Positions 34,999 to 43,735 of a stretch of DNA of 64,000 nucleotides are shown here, in pieces. Numbering within the stretch: position 1 is the first letter of the stretch; every line of letters starts with the position of its first letter. The stretch is taken from positions 248,001 through 312,000 of the forward strand of contig CALHCF010000007.1 in the NCBI GenBank assembly GCA_937930635.1, read 5' to 3'. A program made the translations under genes and the position numbers. The stretch is from an uncultured Rhizobiaceae group bacterium. Its GTDB lineage: Bacteria; Pseudomonadota; Alphaproteobacteria; Rhizobiales; Rhizobiaceae. The notes beneath the pieces were generated by a model, which was not told the DNA's origin, ran no database searches, and worked only from the letters and a program-made list of their open reading frames with translations.

Positions 34999-36483
34999 AT
35001 GTTGTTGAAAAAACGCAAGAAACCTGAACCTCAACAGGAAAACCACGCGGCTGCTGCCCTGGCTGCATCGCCCGTGGCACACGACATTCCACATCCTGAC
35101 CTGATCTCGGTTGAAGAGGCCAAGGCGATGGACCTGGATCAGATGACCGAGCTGTTCATGAACCATCTCAATCCGGGTCAGTATCATTTCATGAAGCTTC
35201 TGGGCTTTCACAAGGTGAAGATCGAGAAGGCTGAGGGTGTCTGGTACACCGATCAGAACGGTCGCAAAATTCTGGATTTCTTTGGCGGCTTTGGTTCGCT
35301 TGCATTTGGTCACAACCATCCGCGTATTCTCGCCGCCCGCAAAAAATTTCAGGATGAGAACCGACACGAAATCGCCATGGCGTTTCTGTCGCAATACGCT
35401 GCCGCCCTCGCCCATAACCTGGCAGAGATAGCGCCCGGCGATCTGGACATGGTGTTTCTGGGTTCCTCCGGTTCCGAAGCAATGGAAGCAGCCATCAAGG
35501 TTGCCGAACGCGCCCAGGGCCCAAAGCGGGCCAAGGTTCTTTATGCGCAAAACGCTTTCCACGGAAAAACCAAAGGCGTGTTGTCGATCACGGACTCAAC
35601 GCTTTACCAATCCGAATTCAAACTGGTCGAAGACGTTACAAAAGTACCCTTTGGCGATCTCGATGCCATCCGTCATGCACTGGAAGGCGACCCACAGATC
35701 GGCATTGTCTGCCTTGAAACCATTCAGGGCGGCGGTGGCATTATCGAAGCACCCGCCGAGTTCTGGCAGGGGCTTCGCGCGCTGTGCGATGAAAAGGACG
35801 TGCTCTGGGTAGCCGACGAGGTTCAGTGCGGCACAGGCCGTTCTGGCCGTTTCTTCGCCTTTGAACATTATGGGGTCGTGCCGGATGTGACGGCTCTGGC
35901 AAAATCTCTGGGCGGCGGCAAATGCGCCATGGCCGCAATGATTGCCCGCAAACCGATCTATATGAAAGCCTATGGCAAGCCCAACACTGCGCTAATTCAT
36001 GGGCCAGCCACCTTCGGCGGAATTGGCGAAGCCTGTATCACGGCCATCGAAGGTCTCAATGTCATGTATGACGACCAGCTGATGAAAAATGCTGCCGAAG
36101 TTGGAGGCCATCTGAAATCGGAACTCCAGCGATTGATGGCGAAATATCCCAAACTCATCAAAGATGTCCGGGGCCGTGGCTTTATGCTTGGACTGGAGTT
36201 TCAGAACTTTTCAAAAACGATGCCTCTTGCCGTGCGCCCTGCCCTGGCGGTTCTCGACGACAAGCTGAAGGGATCTCTGCCAGGCTTTATCGGTTCGGCG
36301 CTGCTGCGCGATCACAATGTTCTGGTGGCCTTTACCGAGTACAATCGCAATGTTGTGCGCCTGCAACCACCTCTGATTACAACACGCGAGAATGTCGACA
36401 CCTTCATCACAGCACTTGATACAGTTCTGGCTGGCGGAGTGACGAAGATTGTCTCCAATTTTGTGAAATCGCAATGGAGCTAA
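34999..36483 (+). CDS. PLP-dependent class III aminotransferase
   Basis: A 494-residue fold-type I aminotransferase of class III. Landmarks are FFGGFGSLAFGHNHPRI, GSSGSEAMEAAIKVAERAQ, the WVADEVQCGTGRSGRFFAFE stretch and the PLP Lys in LAKSLGGGKCAMAAM. An N-terminal extension of about 60 residues (MLLKKRKKPEPQQENHAAAA) has no known domain. AAGGA precedes the ATG. It is the fifth gene of the lipid-sugar operon. It may aminate a keto sugar or an omega-keto acid substituent; family members also act on ornithine and GABA, so substrate is open. Confidence 0.88.
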   Translation: MLLKKRKKPEPQQENHAAAALAASPVAHDIPHPDLISVEEAKAMDLDQMTELFMNHLNPGQYHFMKLLGFHKVKIEKAEGVWYTDQNGRKILDFFGGFGSLAFGHNHPRILAARKKFQDENRHEIAMAFLSQYAAALAHNLAEIAPGDLDMVFLGSSGSEAMEAAIKVAERAQGPKRAKVLYAQNAFHGKTKGVLSITDSTLYQSEFKLVEDVTKVPFGDLDAIRHALEGDPQIGIVCLETIQGGGGIIEAPAEFWQGLRALCDEKDVLWVADEVQCGTGRSGRFFAFEHYGVVPDVTALAKSLGGGKCAMAAMIARKPIYMKAYGKPNTALIHGPATFGGIGEACITAIEGLNVMYDDQLMKNAAEVGGHLKSELQRLMAKYPKLIKDVRGRGFMLGLEFQNFSKTMPLAVRPALAVLDDKLKGSLPGFIGSALLRDHNVLVAFTEYNRNVVRLQPPLITTRENVDTFITALDTVLAGGVTKIVSNFVKSQWS

Positions 36484-36486
36484 GCT

Positions 36487-37689
36487 ATGGACGAGGCGCG
36501 CAAGAAGCAGGGCAACTCACCCGCCGCGTTTCTCGCGCAACGCGGCCTGCCGCTTCTGCGCCCTCTTCTCACTTCCACCAGGCTGGAATATGCCGGATTG
36601 ATCCTGTTTGCAGGGTTTCTTGCAGCAATATTTGTGTTCAATATCGTTCGACCCGAATTCAATTGGGACATGGCGGCCTATATCGCCTCATCCCTCAAAC
36701 TATCAGGCTTGTCAGCCGCTGATCTGCACGCACAGACCTGGAGCTTGATGCAAGCAAACGCGCCTGCCGAACAGTTTCAAAAACTGACTGCGGGAAATGA
36801 CTACAACACGCACACCTACAGGCACCCGGAAGCTTTTGCCTCCATGCTTCCGCTTTATGACGTCAAACTGGCTTACGTGTTGGCATTGCATTGGCTGGGC
36901 AGGCTGATTGGCCCGGTTGAGGCAGCAGTCTGGTTAAGCGCCGCAACATCGCTGAGTTTTGGATTGACGTGCCTGTGGTGGATGAGGCGCGCCGAAATCC
37001 TGCAGGCCGCTCCAATAGTTGCCTGCATTATGGTGCTTTGCGGATACTTCTATATGGGAAACATCGCAACACCGGACCTCATGGTCGCCACCTTCTTTAT
37101 GCTGGGTTGCGAACGTTTCTTGCGGGGCAAGGACATACAGGCGGTCGTGCTGGTCTATGGCGCATTTCTGGTTCGCCCGGAAAACATCCTGTTCCTTTTC
37201 ACCCTGTTGCTGACCGCAATTTTATTTCGAATGCGCCTGCTCCCCACCTTGATCGGCTTTCTGGCGGCGGTGGCAGCCTATGTGGGGATCACCTCTGGAA
37301 CCGACCATCCGGGCTGGTGGGCGCATTTCTATTTCTCCTGTATCGAAATTCAAAACACGCTTGTCGGTTTCTCACCGCAATTCAGTCCGGCACTCTATGT
37401 TCAGGGTGTCGCACGGGGCATTTTCGTTTCTCTGCGCGATAACAACTGGATATTGATCTTCGCGCTCGTCCTGCTTGGCTGGTGGCTTCTTGTTCGCAAT
37501 GGCCGCACAACCCCGCTGCGCGCAACGGCACTTCTCACAGCACTTGTACTCACCATCATTGGTAAGTTCGTCGTCTTCCCGCTACCGGATGACCGAACCT
37601 ACATGATGTTGATAGTCGCGATGGCCCTGGTGCTTCTTGAAACCTGGAAACCGAATTTCTCAATCTCAAAAGCGCCCGCCGCTAATTGA
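36487..37689 (+). CDS. Polytopic GT-C-like glycosyltransferase candidate
   Basis: A 400-residue protein with roughly nine to ten membrane segments. The first luminal loop contains an acidic motif (RPEFNWDMAAYIASS), the place where GT-C glycosyltransferases such as ArnT carry their catalytic Asp. It begins three bases after the aminotransferase gene and closes the operon. With a lipid-sugar synthesis and flipping set upstream, it would be the enzyme that transfers the sugar from polyprenyl phosphate on the periplasmic side. I do not recognise the precise family; a transporter or an O-antigen-type membrane protein is possible. Confidence 0.65.
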   Translation: MDEARKKQGNSPAAFLAQRGLPLLRPLLTSTRLEYAGLILFAGFLAAIFVFNIVRPEFNWDMAAYIASSLKLSGLSAADLHAQTWSLMQANAPAEQFQKLTAGNDYNTHTYRHPEAFASMLPLYDVKLAYVLALHWLGRLIGPVEAAVWLSAATSLSFGLTCLWWMRRAEILQAAPIVACIMVLCGYFYMGNIATPDLMVATFFMLGCERFLRGKDIQAVVLVYGAFLVRPENILFLFTLLLTAILFRMRLLPTLIGFLAAVAAYVGITSGTDHPGWWAHFYFSCIEIQNTLVGFSPQFSPALYVQGVARGIFVSLRDNNWILIFALVLLGWWLLVRNGRTTPLRATALLTALVLTIIGKFVVFPLPDDRTYMMLIVAMALVLLETWKPNFSISKAPAAN

Positions 37690-37693
37690 CCAA

Positions 37694-40294
37694 TTATTTG
37701 TCGGTAGCCGGCACCCAGGCGGTATGCACGCCATTGCCCGGCTGAGGCTGTTGCGGAGCGGCCTGCTGAGCTTGGGGTGCCTGCTGAACGGGAACGCCCT
37801 GTTGAGGCACATAGACCGGCTGCATAACCTGTTGCATGGGGTGCACGGGCTGCATCGGCTGCATCATCGGAAATACCGGCTGAGGCATCGGGTAGTATTG
37901 AACATACCCGCCTTGTTGCACACCCATCGGCTGCGGCTGCATTACGGGTTGCTGAACCATTTGGGGCGGTGGTGCCGGTTGCGGATAGGGAACCTGTTGC
38001 GGAGGTATTCCCGCCTGTGCCGAAACGGGGGGCATTTGCGGCGACGCCGGTGGCTGAGGCTCTGCCGGAGGAGCTTCGGCGTACGCTGTTTGGGGTTGCG
38101 GGGGAACAGCAGGCGATGGGGCCTGAGATATTTCGGCAGCCAGTGTAGCAGCATCCTGCCCCCTGACCTCATCAGGTTTGCGTTTGAAAATGCGCTCTTT
38201 CAAACTCGCAGAAACAGTTCTCGGCTCAGCAGATGCTGGTTGCGGATCCGCGACAGGATTTTGAAATCCATCATTGCTGGAATATCCATTACTACTGGAA
38301 TACCCGTCATCACTGGAATAAAGATCACCTTCAAGCCCTGCATCTGAGCGACTTTCGGGATGCGCCGGGGGCATGGAGCCCCGCACCGGCGGTTGCCCGG
38401 TTACCTGCGCTGCGTTGCGAAGAACTCCAAACATAAACGGGATAAGCCCCAGAAATGCGCCGAAGGCCGCACCAACGACACCGCCGCCGGCAACGATGAG
38501 TTTACGTTGCGGGCCTTCTTTTTCCGAAGGTGGCACAGCTCCCGAAATAACACGCGCGCTTTCGGATTTGATGTTTTTCTGCTCGCTGGTTTCTCTGGAC
38601 CGTAGCAAAACCGATTCAAACACCCGTCTGTTGGCTTCAACTTCGCGCTCCAGTTCACGCAGCTTTACCTTTGCAGCGGAGTCGTTAACGGCCGACGCCT
38701 TGAGCGTATTGACCTCCGACAGAAGGTCCGCCTCACGCGCAACGGCACGTTTGAAGTCTTCCTGTGTGGAACGGATGATGCGCTGGATTTCCTGTGCTAT
38801 GGCATCGCGGGCACTGCGCAACTCTGCTGCGGCTCCAACCCGGTCGGGATGTCGCTGTCCCAAGGTAACATCCAGTCTGTCCAGTCGCGACTTGGCCCGT
38901 GAATATTCCACCCGCAACTGACCAATCGCTGCGGTTTGAAGCGCAGATGGCAACGAACCCGAAATCACGTCGGCAAGATCTGCTTCTGTTGCTAGTTTTG
39001 ACCGCGTCCGGGCATCGCCTGACTGAACCTTGGCCAGCGCCAGTTGTTCATTTAGTCGCGACAACTGAACTTCAGAAACCAGTTTCCCATCGGCATCAAC
39101 AAGGCCGTTCTCAGCTCTGTATTTTTCGACCTTCTCTTCTGCATCACGAACACTGTCGCGCAATTCATCGAGGCGTCCGGTCAGATCTTCACTTGCTGAA
39201 CGGGCGGCTGATGAACGGGCGCCACTTTCATCCTTGAGATATTTGTCAGCTATCGTGTTGGCGATCAGCGCCGACTTTTGAGGGTCGCGTGTCGATATCC
39301 CAATCTGAATTGTGAAAGTCTGATTGATGCGTCGAATATAGAGGTTCTCATACAGATATTTCTTTGTACTCGATAACCGGTTTTCGCTGCTGCTCTTATC
39401 GCCAAATACCAGCTTGAAAAACTGGCCCATTGCGGAGGTAACTTCACCTTCTCCGTTGAACTCGGGGTCTTCAGACAGATCAAGTTCATCGATAACCGGA
39501 TCAATCACACTTGATGAATTGATAATCCGGACCTGACTCTCAGCGTAAGCAACGGTCGCCTCACTGTTCAGCCCTGTGGGCGTTACCGAATTTTCCAATA
39601 CCTGCAGGCCGCGCGGCTCAATCAAAACCTCGGCAATAGCCTGATATTTGTTGGGAAGTGAAAGCGCATAGGCAGCAGCAATGGCCGCCCCGATAAGACC
39701 ACAGGCGATAATCAACCACCACGCGTGCAAAACCGCGCCAATAAGCCGGTTGAACGAAAAAACACTTTCGCCACCGTGACCTGCATTCATGACCCCTGCC
39801 CCGCTGACAGCCATGGTTGACTGTCCTGTCGCAATTCTTGCCGCACCATTGCCTGTTGCAGGAAGATACGGGTCAGAAGCTGTTGCAGTTTCAGGAGTCT
39901 GCTGGCTTGCAGCCCTGCGCAAATCACGAAATTTCGCCTTAAGGCCATCAAGTTCGTTGGAAAGGAAGGCAAGTTGGCCGGATTTACCAGCTGGCGAACC
40001 ATCCCTACCGCAGGTCTGACCGAGAGTAACAGCTGCTTCTCTGCCCTGTTCCTGAGCACGTTGAGCAGCCGCAGCAATTTGCATTTCCCGCTCTGCACGG
40101 ACCTGAGCTTCGCTAATCGTGTCAAGAAACGATCCCTGCCCCGCGCCAGAAGCTTGTCCAGGATTGCCGGGATCAACCGATCTTCCTTTAGCGGAAAAGA
40201 AGCCAGACAGAGAAGTGTTATCCGCAGCAACAGGTTTCGCTGCGGCAGGACTGGCAGTTTCTCCAGTTCGCTTCTTGAAAATGCGAGACAGCAT
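37694..40294 (-). CDS. Wzz/GumC-type chain-length protein without kinase domain
   Basis: About 866 residues from ATG 40294. An unusual cytoplasmic N-terminal part of about 180 residues is rich in Ala/Gln. It is followed by a Wzz domain whose first membrane segment is HAWWLIIACGLIGAAIAAAY. Long coiled coils follow, then a second membrane segment (GGGVVGAAFGAFLGLIPFMFGV). Instead of the tyrosine kinase domain of ExoP/Wzc there is a low-complexity tail of about 200 residues rich in Pro, Gln and Met (QPMQPVHPMQQVMQPVYVPQ). The protein should control polysaccharide length with the Wzx and Wzy proteins encoded downstream. It is convergent with the lipid-sugar operon. Confidence 0.88.
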   Translation of the reverse strand: MLSRIFKKRTGETASPAAAKPVAADNTSLSGFFSAKGRSVDPGNPGQASGAGQGSFLDTISEAQVRAEREMQIAAAAQRAQEQGREAAVTLGQTCGRDGSPAGKSGQLAFLSNELDGLKAKFRDLRRAASQQTPETATASDPYLPATGNGAARIATGQSTMAVSGAGVMNAGHGGESVFSFNRLIGAVLHAWWLIIACGLIGAAIAAAYALSLPNKYQAIAEVLIEPRGLQVLENSVTPTGLNSEATVAYAESQVRIINSSSVIDPVIDELDLSEDPEFNGEGEVTSAMGQFFKLVFGDKSSSENRLSSTKKYLYENLYIRRINQTFTIQIGISTRDPQKSALIANTIADKYLKDESGARSSAARSASEDLTGRLDELRDSVRDAEEKVEKYRAENGLVDADGKLVSEVQLSRLNEQLALAKVQSGDARTRSKLATEADLADVISGSLPSALQTAAIGQLRVEYSRAKSRLDRLDVTLGQRHPDRVGAAAELRSARDAIAQEIQRIIRSTQEDFKRAVAREADLLSEVNTLKASAVNDSAAKVKLRELEREVEANRRVFESVLLRSRETSEQKNIKSESARVISGAVPPSEKEGPQRKLIVAGGGVVGAAFGAFLGLIPFMFGVLRNAAQVTGQPPVRGSMPPAHPESRSDAGLEGDLYSSDDGYSSSNGYSSNDGFQNPVADPQPASAEPRTVSASLKERIFKRKPDEVRGQDAATLAAEISQAPSPAVPPQPQTAYAEAPPAEPQPPASPQMPPVSAQAGIPPQQVPYPQPAPPPQMVQQPVMQPQPMGVQQGGYVQYYPMPQPVFPMMQPMQPVHPMQQVMQPVYVPQQGVPVQQAPQAQQAAPQQPQPGNGVHTAWVPATDK
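38268..38321. repeat. Three 18-base tandem repeats inside the Wzz-like gene
   Basis: Three imperfect 18-base units (first unit CCATCATTGCTGGAATAT) run head to tail in the coding region. Translated on the minus strand they give three six-residue units, YSSNDG, YSSSNG and YSSDDG. They lie in the cytoplasmic linker between the second membrane segment and the Pro/Gln-rich tail. Such repeats can gain or lose units by slippage without breaking the frame. Confidence 0.85.
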
Positions 40295-40418
40295 TGTTTT
40301 TGACGGAACCTCAAGCGGGAATACAACAACGGGACCAGAATGCACCGCACCTTACTTACTTATTAACCGACATGGATAACAAAGGATTAATCTCAGCGCC
40401 TGACAAGCCTGTTCCACA

Positions 40419-41489
40419 CTAGTTTGTGGTTTGCTGGATGAGGTCAAAAAATGGCTTGGGGTTCCAGTCGCGATCAAACGGCAGGGGCCGCGCCCGGCCA
40501 CGATCATTTCTTTTGAACGTATCGCGTATCCAACTGTAGCGGTCATTCAGTCCCCAGGTGGTAAGGATGCTTGGCGTTACGGATGCTGTCAGTGTTTCGA
40601 GAAACTCTCTTGCCGTCGCTTCTACGGCTCGGTCCCGAACCTGAGGATCGCGTGGCAGTTTCCAGTCAATCACATCAAGCTCCGTCACGGCCACTTTCAG
40701 ACCCAGGCGTTTCAACTGCTCGATAAATATGAAGAGATTGTCTTTGCCGATTTTCCGCTCTGCATACAGATGCGCCTGCAAACCAACACCATGGATGGGA
40801 ATGTTCTTGTCCTGCAGACGACGAACGATCTTCAACAGGGCGTCCTGCCGGGCTTTCGTACGCGGGCTGGCATCTTCCAGATCATAATCATTGATATAAA
40901 GATCAGCCGATGGATCGACCAACGCGGCCGCTCGAAACGCAACCTCCACATGGCGCGGCCCCATGACATCGTACCAGACACCTCGGCGCCACGCACCGCC
41001 GTTGAGAGGGTCATGAGCCACGACTTCATTGACCACATCCCAGCTGGCGATCCGCCCCGCATAGCGGCCCATCACGGTCTCGATATGTTCATTGAGGAAA
41101 CGTTCAAGATCGCGTTCAGAACGCACACGATCCAACCATTTGGGATTGAATCCGTACCACAGCAGCGTATGCCCGTGGATCGCTTTTCCGTGTCGTTCGG
41201 CGAATTCGATAATCTCATCGGCACCGCTGAAATCAAACCGGCGTTTGACATAGCGCAGACTGGCCCACTTCAGCGCATTCATCGGAACAATCACATCAGC
41301 ATGACGGATGAGCAGTTCCTTCATTTTGGGTGCTTTGCGAAACGGCTCCAACGCCACAGCAACCCCATAGGGAATCCGCTTGCCTGCCTGCGCAAATTGC
41401 GGAACTGAAGCCCCCGCAGCCAGGGTCGCAGCCGCAGTAAGTTTTAATGCAGAACGCCGCGTTAATGAGTTTGGGTTAATCTTGGGCAG
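40419..41489 (-). CDS. GH10 endo-beta-1,4-glycanase with Tat signal, probable CTG start
   Basis: A glycoside hydrolase family 10 protein with acid/base Glu in SWDVVNEVVAHDP and nucleophile Glu in AVTELDVIDW, plus IHGHTLLWYG and VGLQAHLY. A standard start is only available at GTG 41357, which would cut into the barrel. The open frame continues upstream and encodes LTRRSALKLTAAATLAAG, a twin-arginine signal, but contains no ATG, GTG or TTG. A CTG at 41489, with GGA eight bases upstream, would give about 356 residues starting PKINPNSL. The enzyme would be exported and may trim the polysaccharide made by this locus. Xylanase activity as such is not implied. Confidence 0.8.
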   Translation of the reverse strand: MPKINPNSLTRRSALKLTAAATLAAGASVPQFAQAGKRIPYGVAVALEPFRKAPKMKELLIRHADVIVPMNALKWASLRYVKRRFDFSGADEIIEFAERHGKAIHGHTLLWYGFNPKWLDRVRSERDLERFLNEHIETVMGRYAGRIASWDVVNEVVAHDPLNGGAWRRGVWYDVMGPRHVEVAFRAAALVDPSADLYINDYDLEDASPRTKARQDALLKIVRRLQDKNIPIHGVGLQAHLYAERKIGKDNLFIFIEQLKRLGLKVAVTELDVIDWKLPRDPQVRDRAVEATAREFLETLTASVTPSILTTWGLNDRYSWIRDTFKRNDRGRARPLPFDRDWNPKPFFDLIQQTTN

Positions 41490-41579
41490 TTTGAATATCC
41501 ACTTTGTCTATGGCACGAGTGCGCATTGCAATAATAACGGCTTGCCGAGCACTTTGTTCCCCCGGATCCGGATAATTTG

Positions 41580-42872
41580 ATGGCCCCACAAACAGACAAT
41601 AATCCGGTATCGCGGGTTTTGGTAAGGCTGGGTATCGGGCACCGCGAAATTCGAGACTATGCAGCCCTGTTGAGCGGTCAGGTCGGACGGCTGGTCTTCT
41701 CCCTCATCTTTTTTGTCACGCTGGCACGGGCACTCAGCCTTGGCGACTTTGGCCTGTTCGCCACAATATCATCGATTGGGGTCGTCCTCTCCCGTATTTC
41801 CGGTTTTGGTTTTATTTCACCTCTTTACCGGGTTGCAACCACGCGTCCAAACCTCATCGGCGCTTATACATCAGGTTATCTGGTGGCCGTCCTGGCATCG
41901 TTTCCTGTGGTTTGCCTGATCGCAGCCGCCTTTTACTGGACGCTGTACAGCTCCCTTGTCGCCTTCAGCACATTCGCGCTCATTGCTTTTACCGAAATAC
42001 TGATATGGCGATCCCTGGAAGCGGTAATCATTGTCAATAACGGCCTGAACAGGTTTGTAATCGGCTCGGGCCTGTCCATTGCAGGCATTGCAGTTAAAGC
42101 AGGTGCCGCACTGATATTTTCCCTTACCGGCGCGGGAGAGCTGGAGAACTGGGCGCTGATCTATGCCCTGTCCAACGCCGGACTGATGATTGTGGCGGTG
42201 ATTCTGTTCTATCCAAAACAGAGATTGCGATGGAAACCCCGGGCCTGGAGCGGCCGCCTGCGCGATGCGCTCGGTGTCTCGGCCGCAGAAGCCCTTTTCT
42301 ATATTCAGGCAGAACTCGACAAGGTTCTGGTGCTGGCGCTTGGTGGAGAAATAATCGCAGGTCTCTATTCAATCCTGATGAGACTGATCGACCTGACAGC
42401 CATGCCTCTGCGCGCCTTCAACGTGCTGCTGGTTCAGTGGATCATGCGGGCCCGACAGGCCGGCAAAGCAACTCGCCTCGGGCTTCTGGCTGACACGGGC
42501 CTGTTTGCCGTCTCGATTGCCGGGTTGCTGGCAATTGCTGGTTTAACTTGGATCGCCCCAGGTGTTCTGGGCGACAACATCACCATGGCAGCAGCATATC
42601 TTGTGCCGGCACTCATGGTTTGTGCTTTTCGCAATGCCATCGAGTATCACACAGAACTGCTCTATGCTCATGAACGCATGTTGGCGCGGGTTTTCCTGCT
42701 CATGGCGCTGGCCGTTATGAAAGCCACACTGCTGGCTATTCTGCTTTCTCAGACTGCCGATTTCGCAATCATTGCGCTGTGGCTCAACGTCCTCTTCGCA
42801 TCGCTTTATGGGCTTTCAGCTTTCGTGACCTACAAACGGGTGCTTTCAACCCCTCACCAACTGCCTCAATAG
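41580..42872 (+). CDS. Wzx-type polysaccharide flippase
   Basis: A 430-residue membrane protein with about twelve hydrophobic segments and the N-terminal pattern of the polysaccharide flippase family (LSGQVGRLVFSLIFFVTLARAL, GDFGLFATISSIGVVLSRI). Other visible parts are KVLVLALGGEIIAGLYSILMRL and an AMPLRAFNVLLVQW stretch. It should translocate undecaprenyl-diphosphate-linked repeat units to the periplasm for the Wzy polymerase encoded at 46.9 kb. ATG 41580 is chosen over the TTG three bases before. Its 3' end overlaps the convergent DUF6492 gene by 27 bases. Confidence 0.88.
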   Translation: MAPQTDNNPVSRVLVRLGIGHREIRDYAALLSGQVGRLVFSLIFFVTLARALSLGDFGLFATISSIGVVLSRISGFGFISPLYRVATTRPNLIGAYTSGYLVAVLASFPVVCLIAAAFYWTLYSSLVAFSTFALIAFTEILIWRSLEAVIIVNNGLNRFVIGSGLSIAGIAVKAGAALIFSLTGAGELENWALIYALSNAGLMIVAVILFYPKQRLRWKPRAWSGRLRDALGVSAAEALFYIQAELDKVLVLALGGEIIAGLYSILMRLIDLTAMPLRAFNVLLVQWIMRARQAGKATRLGLLADTGLFAVSIAGLLAIAGLTWIAPGVLGDNITMAAAYLVPALMVCAFRNAIEYHTELLYAHERMLARVFLLMALAVMKATLLAILLSQTADFAIIALWLNVLFASLYGLSAFVTYKRVLSTPHQLPQ

Positions 42873-43730
42873 GGCCGGATCGGTTCCCGTAAAAGACTGA
42901 ATTCCAATGGCGACCTGATCGTCCTCCATCGTTTCGACAAACCCGGCAACACTCTGCGCTGTCAGCGCGTCGCCTGACCAATAGGTCTTGCAAAGAGCTT
43001 GCTGCGTGGACCAGTGGCCTTCTCCAGCCAGGACATCATCGGCAAAAGCGCCATAGATCTGACATTCGGAGAAAGAACGTTCCGAGCCTATGGCAGCGAC
43101 CCAATGCTTGCCGCTGACTTCCTCGATACGATGGCACATTTCAACAACCTGTGTCCGCCGCCAGCTTACCAGGTTGTTGATGTAGTCATGCGCAGGAAAA
43201 TCCGGCTGCGGCAGTTCAAACAGTCTGGCGGCCCCGCTCGTCCATCGCTTATGCAAGCTCCCATTTTCAGGAAGACCATCGTGAATACCGTCTGATTTTC
43301 GGTAGAGGCGAAGATCAGCCCCCTGCCATAACTGCCCGGTCGAGAAAGGGCGAACAAACAGCATGTCTGAATCGCAATACAGCAGCCCTGCGTGGGGAAT
43401 ATGATGTGCAATCGCAATACGGCGCAGCTGTTGAACATGCCAACCCCGCATGGGCCAGGTGCGCGATGAAAACCACAACCGTTTTGAAGAAGCCGAAAGG
43501 CCCTGACGGATGCTGTGAAGCCAGTGCGGCAAAATATCCGATTCATTGATTATGTGACGTTTTGGCCCCTGAAGCTCCATGAACATGTCAAAGTCACTGC
43601 CTTCCACCAGAAGGTAGTGGTCGGGCTTATCTTCAACAAAAGCGTCAATGCTGTCGCACAGCAAGCGGCAGCGCTCGAAATCATCCCGGTAACTGGGAGT
43701 TATCAGAGCGACTTTTCGATGGTCGGACAT
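42846..43730 (-). CDS. DUF6492-like putative glycosyltransferase
   Basis: A 294-residue protein starting VALITPSYRDDFERCRLLCDSI, with a DxD motif in LLYCDSDMLFVRPF, both typical of nucleotide-sugar-dependent GT-A enzymes. Other features are WFSSRTWPMRGWHVQQLRRIA and ECQIYGAFADDV. It fits by recall the DUF6492 family of exopolysaccharide loci. It is six bases downstream of the WecG-type gene and forms a three-gene minus-strand operon with it and the group 4 glycosyltransferase. Donor and acceptor unknown. Confidence 0.82.
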   Translation of the reverse strand: MSDHRKVALITPSYRDDFERCRLLCDSIDAFVEDKPDHYLLVEGSDFDMFMELQGPKRHIINESDILPHWLHSIRQGLSASSKRLWFSSRTWPMRGWHVQQLRRIAIAHHIPHAGLLYCDSDMLFVRPFSTGQLWQGADLRLYRKSDGIHDGLPENGSLHKRWTSGAARLFELPQPDFPAHDYINNLVSWRRTQVVEMCHRIEEVSGKHWVAAIGSERSFSECQIYGAFADDVLAGEGHWSTQQALCKTYWSGDALTAQSVAGFVETMEDDQVAIGIQSFTGTDPALLRQLVRG

Positions 43731-43735
43731 CGGGC

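Noticed and set aside
40431-41408. Plus-strand 325-codon frame opposite the GH10 gene
   Set aside because: It is the shadow of a gene with clear catalytic motifs; its product is compositionally odd and matches no family.
40419-41489. Plant biomass degradation as the role of the GH10 enzyme
   Set aside because: It sits inside an exopolysaccharide locus with no other xylan-use genes, so processing of the cell's own polymer is the better guess.
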